Assembly (NCBI GenBank): GCA_963682175.1
Contig: OY821772.1
Location: 19,460,743 to 19,524,742 of the forward strand
Reading direction: 5' to 3'
DNA: 64,000 nucleotides
Source: Triglochin maritima
Lineage: Eukaryota > Streptophyta > Magnoliopsida > Alismatales > Juncaginaceae
The position numbers and the translations under genes are program-made. Below the pieces are notes generated by a model. The model was given only the letters and a program-made list of their open reading frames with translations, made no database searches and had not been told where the DNA came from. This document shows positions 35,515 through 46,691 of this stretch, in pieces. How positions within the stretch are numbered: position 1 is the stretch's first letter; each line of letters opens with the position of its first letter.

Positions 35515-35824
35515 TCATACTACAGTAGTATTTCTTGCATTTAGAAGAGTTTGGCATAAGGGGTTTCCTTATGGAAACTCAGACAGTTTTGTTTGTGTTT
35601 CAGGATGCGAGCAGCGTTGGGGTGGTTACCGAGGAGAGTGCACTCGGGATCATATCCTGCTATCTATTATCTTTTGAAGTTGTTATGATTACACATTTAT
35701 ATGTTGTTAATCTTTTGATGATGTAATCATACTCTTGACACTCGGTATTTTGTGGTGCACCACTTGTATATATTATGATATTCCAGTTGGTTAATATATC
35801 TTTTAAAAGTTTAAATTCTTCCGT

Positions 35825-38800
35825 TGTAACGCTCCAAGCCCAGATAAGTGCTTACCCGCCCGAACCCAGTGCGTTAAGATACGATCAACGATCCTGACCG
35901 CTACGCACTCTAATATTCAATCCATCTGATATGCCCATAATTAATCTAAAAAATATAATCAATAATTTGTGAGCTCGACAGCCCACAAGTATTAATCAAT
36001 CAGAATCATAAACATGTGGAAAATAATACAAAATATGACATTCAGTCAATGAGCACAATCAAGAGACATGCATCACAAATAATGTGCATGCATAACAGTC
36101 TGGAACCCCCATTCGGATTCGATCACATCTTGTGCTTCTAAAATTTATCAATCAGTCAGACGCACACCTAGTAGCTCCATACTAACGACAGGCAGCCCTT
36201 TCCTCTCTTGGTTGGCTTCACGCTGCCAGCTAGGTATCTCTTTCCTAAGTGGCTCAGCCAGAAACATGCATACAGCCACAGGACATGTCAATCGAAAACC
36301 ACTATACAATCATATGCATATCAATGAATTTAACATTGATACTCAGGATGCATGCAACTACAAATATCAAGAGAGACAGACATGACATGAAACTGAAGAA
36401 TAACGAATCAATACTTGCCTCAAAATCTCTATCCTTTTCTTCTCTATCTTCTTCTCAAAATTTCATCTTCTCCTAAAACCACACAATCATCCAATAATCT
36501 TCATTAGTCCATTAATATATTTGATTATTACCTCAACTAAAAAATTCAGGATATTACATTCTACCATCCTTAAAAGAAATTTCGTCCTCGAAATTTGATC
36601 TCAACATTGTCTCAATCCGAAAAAAACCAATACAAATTTTTCAACTCATTATTCATCAAATCTAAAAACCCAACACCAACTTATTGCTCATAATTTGGAT
36701 AATCAATCCAGCCAAATCCAAATTCACATATGAACTCAAGCCCAAATAACTTTAAATTCATATTCAAATCAATAATCGTTACTTCTAAAACCAAATTCTC
36801 AAATTCCAATCCAATCAAATTTCTATTTAAAATCCAATTCCGACTAATTCCAAGGATCGTATTACTCTGATACCATTTCTAACTCCCCGAGTCCAGACCA
36901 GTGCTTACCCGCCTGAACCCGGTGCGTTAAAATGCGATCCACGGTCCTGACCGCTACGCACTCTGATAATCAATCCATCTGATAGGCCCATAATTAATCT
37001 GAAAAATATAATCAATCATTTGTGAGCTCGACAGCCCGCAAGTATCAATCATCAATCAATCAGAATCATAAACATGTGGAAAATAATACAGAATATGACA
37101 TTCAGTCAATTAGCACAATCAAGGTACATGCATCACAAATAATGTGCATGCATAACAATCTGGAACCCCCATTCGGATTCGATCACATCTTTTGCTTCTG
37201 AAATCTATCAATCAGTCAGACACACACCTAGTAGCTCCACACTAACGACAGCCAGCCCTTTCCTCTCTCGGTTGGATTTATGCAGCCCGCTAGGTAGCTC
37301 TTTCCTAAGTGGTTCAGCCAGATACATACATAGAGTCATAGGACATGTCAATAAAATACCACCATACAATCATATGCATATCAATGAATTCAATATTGAT
37401 ACTCAGCATGCATGCAACTACGAATATCAAGAGAGACAGACATGACATGAAAGTGAAGAATAACGAACAATACTTGCCTCAAAATCTCTATGATTTTCTT
37501 CTCTATCTTCTTCTAAAAATTTCATCTTCTCCTAAAACCACACAACCATCCAATAATGTTCATTAATGTATTTGATTATTACCTCAACTAAAAAATTCAA
37601 GATATTACATTCTACTATCCTTACAAGAAATTTCGTCCTCAAAATTTGATCTCAACATTGTCTCGGTCCGAACAAAACCAAAACAAATTTTTCAACTCAT
37701 TATTCATCAAATCTAAAAACCAAACACCAACTTATTGCTCATAATTTGGATAATCAATCCAGCCAAATCCAAATTCTCATTTGAACTCAAGTGCAAATAA
37801 CTCTAAATTCATATTCAAATCAATAATCGTTACTTCTAAATCCAAATTCTCAAATTCCAATCCAATCAAATTTCAATTTCAAATCCAATTCCGACTAATT
37901 CCAAGGATCGTATTGCTATGATACCATTTGTAACGCCCCGAGCCCAGACCAGTGCATACCCGCCCGAACCCGCTGCGTTAAAATGTGACCCACGGTCCTG
38001 ACCGCTACGCACTCTGATTATCAATCCATCTAATAGGCCCATAATTAATCTGAAAAATATAATCAATAATTTTTGAGCTCGACAGCCCGCAAGTATCAAT
38101 CATCAATCAATCAGAATCATAAACATGTGGAAAATAATACAGAATATGACATTTAGTCAATTAGCACAATCAAGAGACATGCATCACAAATAATGTGCAT
38201 GCATAAAAATCGGGAATCCCCATTCGGATTTGATCACATCTTGTACTTATGAAATCTATCAATCAGTCAGACGCACACCTAGTAGCTCCACACTAACGAC
38301 AGACAGCCCTTTCCTCTCTCGGTTGGCTTCACGCTGCCCGCTAGGTATCTCTTTCCTAAGTGGCTCAGCCAAATACATACATAGAGTCATAGGACATGTC
38401 AATAGAAATACCACCATACAATCATATGCATATCAATGAATTCAATATTGATACTCAGCATGCATGCAACTATGAATATCAATAGAGACAGGCATGACAT
38501 GAAAGTGAAGAATAACGAATCAATACTTGCATCAAAATCACTATCCTTTTCTTCTCTATCTTCTTCTCAAAATTTCATCTTCTCCTAAAACCAGACAATC
38601 ATCCAATAATCTTAATTAGTCCATTAATATATTTGATTATTACCTCAACTAAAATATTCAGGATATTACATTCTACCATCCTTAAAAGAAATTTCGTCCT
38701 CGAAATTTGATCTCAACACTGTCTCAATCCGAACAAAACCAATACAAATTTTACAACTCATTATTCATCAAATCTAAAAACCCAACACCAACTTATTGCT

Positions 38801-40783
38801 CATAATTTGGATAATCAATCCAGCCAAATCCAAATTCTCATTTGAACTCAAGTCCAAATAACTCTAAATTCATATTCAAATTAATAATCGTTACTTCTAA
38901 ATCCAAATTCTCAAATTCCAATCCAATCAAATTTCTATTTCAAATCCTATTCCGACTAATTCTGTGGATCGTATTGTTCTGATACCATTTGTAACGCCTC
39001 GAGTCCAGACCAGTGCTCACCCGCCCGAACCCGGTGCGTTAAAATGCGACCCACGGTCCTGACCGCTACGCACTCTGATAATCAATCCATCTGATAGGAC
39101 CATAATTAATCTGAAAAATATAATCAATAATTTTTGAGCTCGACAGCCCGCAAGTATCAATCGTCAATCACTCAGAATCATAAACACACAGAAAATAATA
39201 CATAATATGGCATTCAGTCAATGAGCACAAACAAGAGACATGCATCACAAATAATGTGCATGCATAACAATCTGGAACCCCCATTCGGATTCGAGTACTT
39301 CTGAAATCTATCAATCAGTCAGACGCACACCTAGTAGCTCCACACTAACGACAGGCAACCATTTCCTCTCTCGGTTTGATTCACGCTGCCCGCTAGGTAG
39401 CTCTTTCCTAAGTGGCTTTGCCAGATACGTACATAGAGTCATAGGACATGTCAATAGAAATACCATCATACAATCATATGCATATCAATGAATTCAATAT
39501 TGATACTCAGCATGCATAAAACTATGGATATCAAAAGAGACAGACATGACATGAAAGTGAAGAATAACGAATCAATACTTGCCTCAAAATCTCTATCCTT
39601 TTCTTCTCTATCTTCTTCTCAAAATTTCATCTTCTCTTAAAACCACACAATCATCCAATAATCTTAATTAGTCCATTAATATATTTGATTATTACCTCAA
39701 CTAAAATATTCAGGATATTACATTCTACCATCCTTAAAAGAAATTTCGTCCTCGAAATTTGATCTCAACACTGTCTCAATCCGAACAAAACCAATACAAA
39801 TTTTACAACTCAATATTCTTCAAATCTAAAAACCCAACACCAACTTATTGCTCATAATTTGGATAATCAATCCAGCCAAATCCAAATTCACATATGAACT
39901 CAAGCCCAAATAACTTTAAATTCATATTCAAATCAATAATCGTTACTTCTAAAACCAAATTCTCAAATTCCAATCCAATCAAATTTCTATTTAAAATCCA
40001 ATTCCGACTAATTCCAAGGATCGTATTACTCTGATACCATTTGTAACACCCCGAGTCCAGACCAGTGCTCACCCGCCCGAACCCGGTGCGTTAAAATGCG
40101 ACCCATGGTCCTGACCGCTACGCACTCTGATAATCAATCCATCTGATAGGACCATAATTAATCTGAAAAATATAATCAATAATTTTTGAGCTCGACGGCC
40201 TGCAAGTATCAATCATCAATCAATCAGAATCATAAACATGTGGAAAATAATATAGAATATGACATTTAGTCAATTAGCACAATCAAGAGACATGCATCAC
40301 AAATAATGTGCATGCATAACAATCGGGAACCCCCATTCGGATTCAATCACATCTTCTGCTTCTGAAATCTATCAATCAGTCAGACGCACACCTAGTAGCT
40401 CCACACTAACGACAGACAGTTCTTTCCTCTCTCAGTTGGATTCACGCTGCCCGCTTAGTAGCTCTTTCCTAAGTGGCTCACCCAGATACATACATAGAGT
40501 CACAGGACATGTCAATAGTAATACCACCATACAATCATATGCATATCAATGAATTCAATATTGATACTCAGCATGCATGCAACTACGAATATCAAGAGAG
40601 ACAGATATGACATGAAACTGAAGAATAACGAATCAGTATTTGTCTTAAAATCTCCATCATTTTCTTCTATATATTCTTCTCAAAATTTCATCTTCTCCTA
40701 AAACCACACAATCATCCAATAATCTTAATTAGTCCATTAATATATTTGATTATTATCTCAACTAAAATAATTAGGATATTAGA
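35825..40783 (-). repeat. Tandem array of five gypsy LTRs sharing four ~320-bp internal remnants
   Basis: LTRs at about 35825-36558, 36878-37609, 37929-38670, 38990-39722 and 40042-40783 (732-742 bp each). Minus strand: each begins TGTAATATCC and ends GGGGCGTTACA or a variant. The four spacers (36559-36877, 37610-37928, 38671-38989, 39723-40041) are near-identical in layout: a chromovirus-type polypurine tract (minus AAGGATGGTAGAA after CGAGGACGAAATTTC) at one side and a Met-tRNA primer site (TGGTATCAGAGC) at the other. The unit of ~1050 bp repeats head to tail. There is no coding capacity. The array looks like a small deletion derivative amplified by recombination between LTRs. Confidence 0.88.
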
Positions 40784-41505
40784 GGTCCCAATCCTAAAAT
40801 CGTAGATCCAATTCACGGAATTTATTTCGATATATCCGTAAACAACTTCCTTGCAATCATAAACACAGTTTCTCAGAGATCATGCTAAAATAGATCACAG
40901 ACTAGGACAATTAGCTTTTCTGGTGAAACATTGGGCTCAATGTCATAATCTAAATCACACTTACCATGGATTTCTTTCTAGCTACTGGTGAGTAAGGTTC
41001 CAATAAATTGAGAGTAACAATTTCGTATTTCTGTAACTAATATAGATGTTAATTATTTTGTCTTGCATTTCAAATGCAGCTACGTGGTAATGTGCATCCA
41101 CTTTTTGCAACAACGTCCACGTCCAATTCTTCCATTCCTTCAGGTTAATTTTACAACAAATATATGAAATATAGTTAAATTAAAAATGATACCCCAAATT
41201 ATTTTAGATCAAATTTCATGATCAACATTTCTTATGCATTTCAAATTTTATAAACATAACATCAGAAATGTAGAAAATAATTTCATTATTCTGTTGTCAT
41301 CTTACTCTTTAGTTGACCAAGTCTTTCAATCTAAATAACAGAGAATCCAAAAGTTTGACCAAGTAATTGGGACTTTAAACGTTTGAACTATGTTTGTAAT
41401 TTAATCTAATCTATCACATCCTGTATTTTAAAGGAAAAGTAGTCTCCTACGCTTTTTAACACCAACTTCCCACGCACCTATTGACCTAGCAATCCATGTC
41501 ATAAC
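40784..41505. other. Low-copy-looking AT-rich DNA with one exon-like block
   Basis: Mostly unrecognised. 41081-41143 is bounded by an acceptor (TTTCAAATGCAG) and a donor (TCAG|GTTAAT) and reads LRGNVHPLFATTSTSNSSIP without a stop. It could be a captured or ancient exon, but no protein family was recognised. Confidence 0.3.
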
Positions 41506-41796
41506 TAGGGGTGAGCTTCGGTCTAGGATCGGACCGGACCGAACCGAACCGGACCGGACCGGACCGAAACCCAAATTTTCGGGAAGTCCGGACCGAAGAC
41601 CGGACCAAATAGGTTCGCTCCGGTCCGGTCCAGTCCGGGTCGGTCCAAAACCCGAATTTTCCCCTTAAATTTTCGGTCCGGTCCGGACCAAAGACCGAAT
41701 TTCCAAAATTTTGTGGACCGAAGACCGGACCGAAAAATTCGATTCGGTCCGGGTGCCCGGACCGGACCGAACCGAACCGAATTTTGCTCACCCCTA
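41506..41796. mobile_element. hAT MITE (291 bp) with 8-bp duplication
   Basis: Inverted termini TAGGGGTGAGC at both ends. Flanks are GTCATAAC (41498-41505) and GTCACAAC (41797-41804), an 8-bp duplication with one mismatch. The interior is made of GGTCCGGTCC/GGACCGAACC words on both strands and has no gene. It is related in terminus to 2355-2803. Confidence 0.88.
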
Positions 41797-41804
41797 GTCA
41801 CAAC

Positions 41805-42635
41805 CACAGGCTTAGTCAGCAACCACCGACCTTGAAAAAAATAACCTAGTACCAAACCTGACACAATACGTCACAACCAATTAAATCCATTCTGTTTTTT
41901 TTGCTGCAAAACTGATCAATCATTCTTCTACTATTCTCTCTATCCAAAAAACACTCCTAAACCAACGGAAATTACTTTCTTCTACTAAGAACCAATCACA
42001 ACTGTTGGGCAACAAATCAGTTCTCTGCAACCAAAAACAGTCAAAAAAATTCTTCATTAGATGAAAATTTGAAATAAAGAATCCATAAATCCTAAACCCA
42101 TCCTAGAATATTTCATCCACCCACCCGGCTCAACATTTCTCACATTATTTCTCCTCCTGGGCTGCAATGGATTCTGAGAAATGTAAGCTAATATGTGTGT
42201 TTTTCTGATTCATAGTTTGAGAAGGTTCGTCAAGGTTGTTTTTTTCTGATTTCAAGGTTCCTAACTGTTTAATTTGCATCTTCTACGTTTTTTCCCATGT
42301 TTTATAGCCTCTTTACCTTCAATAAATGTGCTCATGTATGAACCGACCAAATCTCAACGGATGTGTTTAATAAATGTGTACGAGGAAGCTGCATTCTGTT
42401 TAAATAATGTCACATTCATTTCGTTTTTCAGCCTTCATTTATTATAGGTTTTTCATACTTGTTTTTACAAGTCCAATCACACTTGACTCCGACTCTAGTA
42501 TGGACTTGTCTAACCCAGAAGAAGACTTCACTCCTCAGCTTGCTCAAAACCATACTCATGATACCATTTTACAAGTCGTCCAACTACTTCAGAAGGTTTA
42601 TTGCTTTTACATTACATTGTTATTATGACAACTCA
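41805..42635. other. Unrecognised DNA with possible gene debris
   Basis: A start-codon-like MDSEK followed by GTAAGC lies at 42168-42185, and an open stretch SPITLDSDSSMDLSNPEEDF runs near 42474-42530. The reading phases do not join across the apparent intron, so no gene is called. Confidence 0.3.
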
Positions 42636-43215
42636 AATTTACCCTTCCCCACATTCCTTGTTACCTTGTACTCCAACTTGATGACTAACCATCCCCTTAA
42701 TATTCCTCTATTAATGAGGTTTAATTTCATAATTATAATGCAACAGTTATGGATTTACCCACACACACAATATGTTTTACCCTAGAGTTTCGATTGACGA
42801 AGTTACTTAGTGGCATATTAGGTTTTACCCCCACTCAAATTTGGACTTACCACAACCATATTCCTTTTTACCTCGCACGCCAAGTCGATGGCTAACCATC
42901 CCCTTAATATTCATCTCACTCATGTTTATTTTCATAATTATTGTGTCATAGTAAGGAATTTACTCACTTGTACACTCAGATTTACCCCACTGTATCCACT
43001 GACCGCTTTACTCATTGGCACAGTAGGTTTTACCCCAAGGGGATTTGGCCTTACCTTTCACCATAATCCTTTTACCTTGTGTATAACTAACCATCCCCTT
43101 AATATTCCTCTAATAATCAGGCTTAATTTCATGATTACCATGCAACAGTAACGATTTTACTCAATTGCATGTTATGTTTTAACCCATGCTGATTTGCACT
43201 TACCCATTTGTACCT
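42636..43215 (+). repeat. ~200-bp tandem repeat, three copies
   Basis: CTAACCATCCCCTTAATATTC recurs at about 42685, 42892 and 43087 (spacing 207 and 195 bp), each followed by TTAATTTCATRATTA and TTTTACCC words. The copies are diverged. There is no coding role. Confidence 0.7.
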
Positions 43216-43633
43216 TTTCAGGACCCATCAATGTACTAGACGATTACTGCACATTCCCAAAATGAAACGGTAGATCTCACCTCTCAAGCTAGCTAGAAGG
43301 TATGCCACGCAATCAAATCATTTTGATAATATTGGATATTGCTAAACCCTATACAGATTACTTCTTATGGCAATGTCCCCCCGTACTTGCAAAAACTAGC
43401 CCGAAACTAATTCAGATTGACCTCAGGATCCATCATGTTCAAACGTGATCACTAACATAAAACTCAAACACCCAATACATGCAAGCGGCCAAAATATCAA
43501 AAAGGTACATCATTGTTTGAACACTTAGTTCTTTTCTGTTAGGCACCTAAATTCTCAACATATATTAATGTTTAACTAAATCGAACAACATACCCTATCT
43601 ATCGAGTATGGTTACCCTAAGCTATGAATTTTA

Positions 43634-45157
43634 TGATGGCTTTATTGTCATAATCTATATTAATTTTGATGATTAATTAAGCTAATCTTAATCAATCAAC
43701 CTAATCAATCAAAGTGAGCAAACACGATTACATGCATTGCATACATATTTGTATACTTGTAATCATCTTAATAGGTTGATCAAGATAATCAACAAAAGGA
43801 GCATTGGGACAAAGACATCAAGACTTGTAATCAAAGCTTTGGACCAAGACATGTAATTTTGTATTTATTGAGTCCATAAGGTTTAATGTAAACTTGAGAA
43901 CTAAGATTCTGTCCCGTCCAGATTTGGTAATCCGAACAACTCCCGGTCAACCGAAACCTTTTTAGTTCGGTCTACCGAACACCTATCGGTCACCCGAATA
44001 CTTCCCACCAGTAAAACCTAGGTGTCATCTCGAATTTTTCTGACGGAAGACCGAACCACCTTCGGTCCACCGAATAGCCCTGGACTAGATTTGGACTTTG
44101 CTCCAACGGTCGTATTCGAATTGAGTCCCTAGAGCCCAATTGACTTGTCCCGCTTCGGACGACCGAATACCTATCGGTCAACTGAGTCCTTCTTGGCATT
44201 AGGTAAACAACAACTATTGACACGTGACACTTGACTGTTGTACCCAACAACTATTTGAGCTATAACTTTCAGCGCAAAACCCGCGCTAACTTCGGTCTAC
44301 TGAAGTTGACACGGTCAACCAAACTTGAGTATATCAGAATCCAACCAATCCTACTGTCCACCTTGGAACGGTGAACCGAATGGAATTCGGTTAACCAAAC
44401 TTAATTAGGGATAGATTGATTAAACCTACTGGAGGTTGGTGAACAGTGATCCGATATATAATCGGTCAACTGAATGTTTAATTCAGACCAATTCTTCGGA
44501 CTACCGTTTTGCTAACGGTCGACTGAATATGCATCAAAATTAGCCCGAGCTTAAGTCACATCTTGCATTCCTATTGGTCCATTTCCTCACCAACTCCCCA
44601 ACGGCCCTCTAAGCTTTGAAGCCTATATAAACACCACTCTAGAGACACAAACAAACCATTTACACCCTCTATTCATCAACTATCTTTGTGCTCTCAATTC
44701 CCAAACTTTCAAAGCTTATTCTTCAACACTCAGGCTTAAACTTCACCACTTGCATATCCAATTCTATATCCATATCCAAGTGTGCTCAAGTATAGAGTGT
44801 TAGTTAGATTGTGATTCAACTTCCACATCAAAGAATCATCAAGTTGTAAAGCTTTGAGGAAGCTCCCTCTTGGGTTATGAGAGGAGACAAGAGCAAGGCG
44901 AGGATTGTTCGTGAGTCTCGGAGTTGTAAACGACGTTGATCTCAGCTCAGAACGGAGATCGGTTAGTGGAACCGTAAGCAAGGCTCAGGAGATCGAGTGA
45001 GGCTTGCGAGGAGGACTAGGACCCGGGTGTGGGTGTCAAACCTCTCTAAACTCTGGTGTCGTCGACTTTGTGGTTTGCACGTCTTATCTCTTAATCCTTC
45101 GATTAGTGTTTTTAATTCCGTATTTATCTAGTAATTACAGGGGCATAGATCCTAACA
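43634..45157 (+). repeat. Copia-C 5' LTR (~1.5 kb)
   Basis: Ends CCTAACA at 45157, followed by the primer site TACTATCAGAGCATTAG. TATA box CTATATAAAC at 44624-44633. A cluster of CGGT-NN-ACCG palindromes and half-sites lies in U3 (43942-44525). The left end at 43634 is set by alignment with the inverted copy that ends at 57704. Confidence 0.75.
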
Positions 45158-45210
45158 ATTACTATCAGAGCATTAGGTTGCTAATTTCATTTACTTAATC
45201 GTAATTTAGC

Positions 45211-45460
45211 ATGACATCTAGTTCTAATCATTTTGAAGGATTATCCATATCTAAGCCACCTTTGTTTAATGGGTTAAATTATGACTATTGGAATAAAAGA
45301 ACGAGGATTTATTTGCAATCAAATGACTTGAAATATTAAACATGTATATTAAACTCATACACACCTCCTAATGATGATAAATTGTATCCTTAACAAAACC
45401 CAAAATTAAGGAAGCGGAGATGAATTCTCGCATTATGAATATCTTGTATTGTGAGTTTAA
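45211..45460 (+). pseudogene. Copia-C gag fragment
   Basis: ATG at 45211 gives MTSSSNHFEGLSISKPPLFN and a DYWNKRTRIYLQSNDL block, the N-terminus of a plant Copia gag, then a stop at 45337-45339. Homology runs on in other frames (YTPPNDDKLYP, then ISCIVSLN) to about 45460, where repeat R1 interrupts. Everything downstream, including pol and the 3' LTR, is missing. Confidence 0.78.
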
Positions 45461-45464
45461 ACAA

Positions 45465-45925
45465 CTTTTAGGAAAACCTCAAACAACTTTTTAAGAGACG
45501 AATTCTCTTAAAAAATTGTTTGAGGTTTTCCTAAAATATATTGCCTTCAACCCCATCAACATCCATTCTTTCCCTCTTCTCCACATCAGTGGATGTGGTA
45601 TCCGGTGACACAATTCGATTGAATACAGTAAATTTCCCATCATTTTCACTTAATTCGTATTGGATTCCTCTAGCGACACCTCCGTCATTCGAGTATCATC
45701 GACCCAATGTGAGATCCATTTCCAAGTCTGTTATTTTTATTGAATTATTTTTCTAAAGAACTTTAAGTGAGATTTATTTGTCTAGTTTGCTTCTTCTTAA
45801 GAAGATAGTTTTATCTTCCCAAAAATAGTGAGTGAGCTTTTCTCAGGTTTTATTCCAAAAAAGCTACATTTTTCCGTCTCTTAAAAAGTTGTTTGAGGTT
45901 TTCCTAAAATATAGAGCCTTCAATA
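45465..45925 (+). repeat. Dispersed repeat R1, second copy, with 28-bp inverted repeat
   Basis: Matches 15030-15340. Its left edge is an inverted repeat with arms 45470-45497 and 45505-45532 (27 of 28 bases paired, 7-bp spacer). The arm sequence TTGTTTGAGGTTTTCCTAAA returns in direct orientation at about 45885. The class is unknown. Confidence 0.6.
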
Positions 45926-45929
45926 TTTA

Positions 45930-46435
45930 TCTTGTTGCTTGTAATAGTTTGATGAGAATGACTTGTTATGTATGGATCCATGATTGGTGTGCATTCACTT
46001 GAATGATTTAGGTTGTATGTAGAATTGATTGATGCTCTAATGGCCACACTAGGTACTTATTGCATGCTTGATAATCTAAAATCGACATCAACTTTATGTG
46101 AGATATGCATGTTCATTGTTTGCCATGTATTGTTGTGCATCCTACACTCTACACTAGCTTCTACTTTATGTCATACAAACTACACTTGTTCCTGATTGAA
46201 ATGAAGACACTCACACACACATACCTACACACCTCCACTCCATGGGAGTTTAGTTTAATTATTAGTTCATTCATAGTTTAATGTAGTTAACATAGTCAAT
46301 AACTTCTCTCCTTCCCACCCGATTTCGAAAGAACAAAAGGTGACACACCTCCCGGTGGATCGACATGTACTTGCCCCGTCTTCACCAACGGTCGTGCACT
46401 TGCGGTTAAACTTATTTTGACATCAGAACTCTTAT
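45930..46435 (+). repeat. Tat-like LTR 3' fragment
   Basis: Carries the block GTGCACTTGCGGT near 46403, preceded by CACACCTCCCGGTGGAT and CTTGCCCCGTCTTCACC, the same order as at the 3' end of the TR-B LTRs. The left limit is a guess. Confidence 0.5.
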
Positions 46436-46691
46436 TCACAAAGAAATAACTTCCATTCATGGTAGTGTGAATAACTTAATTTTTGTAGTTGTTAACATAA
46501 TAGCATAAACCATGCTTATCTAAAGATTATTTTTGACTACCTATGAGCATATCAAGAATTTTCTTTCCATTTGTTAATCTTTCAAGATCTTTTTGTAATT
46601 GAACATTCTTAGCAATTAGATTTTGAGTATCATTACTACATGAAGGTTTTTCATTTAGAATTGCAATTTCATCAATCAAATAAGAGTTCGC
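46436..46691. other. Unrecognised AT-rich DNA
   Basis: No supported gene. It flanks the inverted Copia-C LTR. Confidence 0.35.

Larger units (their letters stand above)
32666..35824 (+). mobile_element. G3 gypsy LTR, solo or truncated, with nested solo LTR
   Basis: Starts TGTTACATCC, has a TATA-like box at 32765-32774 and ends against the LTR array at 35824. It shares blocks with the G1 LTR: the GTTTCCTTATGGAAAC hairpin followed by CTCAG (35564-35582) and a GGTGCACC block near the 3' end, so it is a related family. CGGTCGACCG palindromes lie at 33098-33548. It is interrupted by a TR-B-like solo LTR at 34166-35514. The last ~15 bp expected from the G1 comparison are missing, and no target duplication is evident. 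Confidence 0.7.

Noticed and set aside
35825..40783. Cassandra-type element with 5S rRNA promoter
   Set aside because: The tandem-LTR layout invited the comparison, but no 5S-like box A/C sequence was recognised, and the polypurine region is chromovirus-like.
35825..40783. CRISPR-like regular array
   Set aside because: The repeat unit is ~1 kb with retrotransposon signals; this is plant nuclear DNA.
41486..41864. Two overlapping minus-strand frames of ~100 codons
   Set aside because: They are translations of the GGTCCGG repeats in the hAT MITE.
42168..42600. Two-exon gene starting MDSEK
   Set aside because: The natural-looking second exon is out of phase with the first, and no family was recognised.
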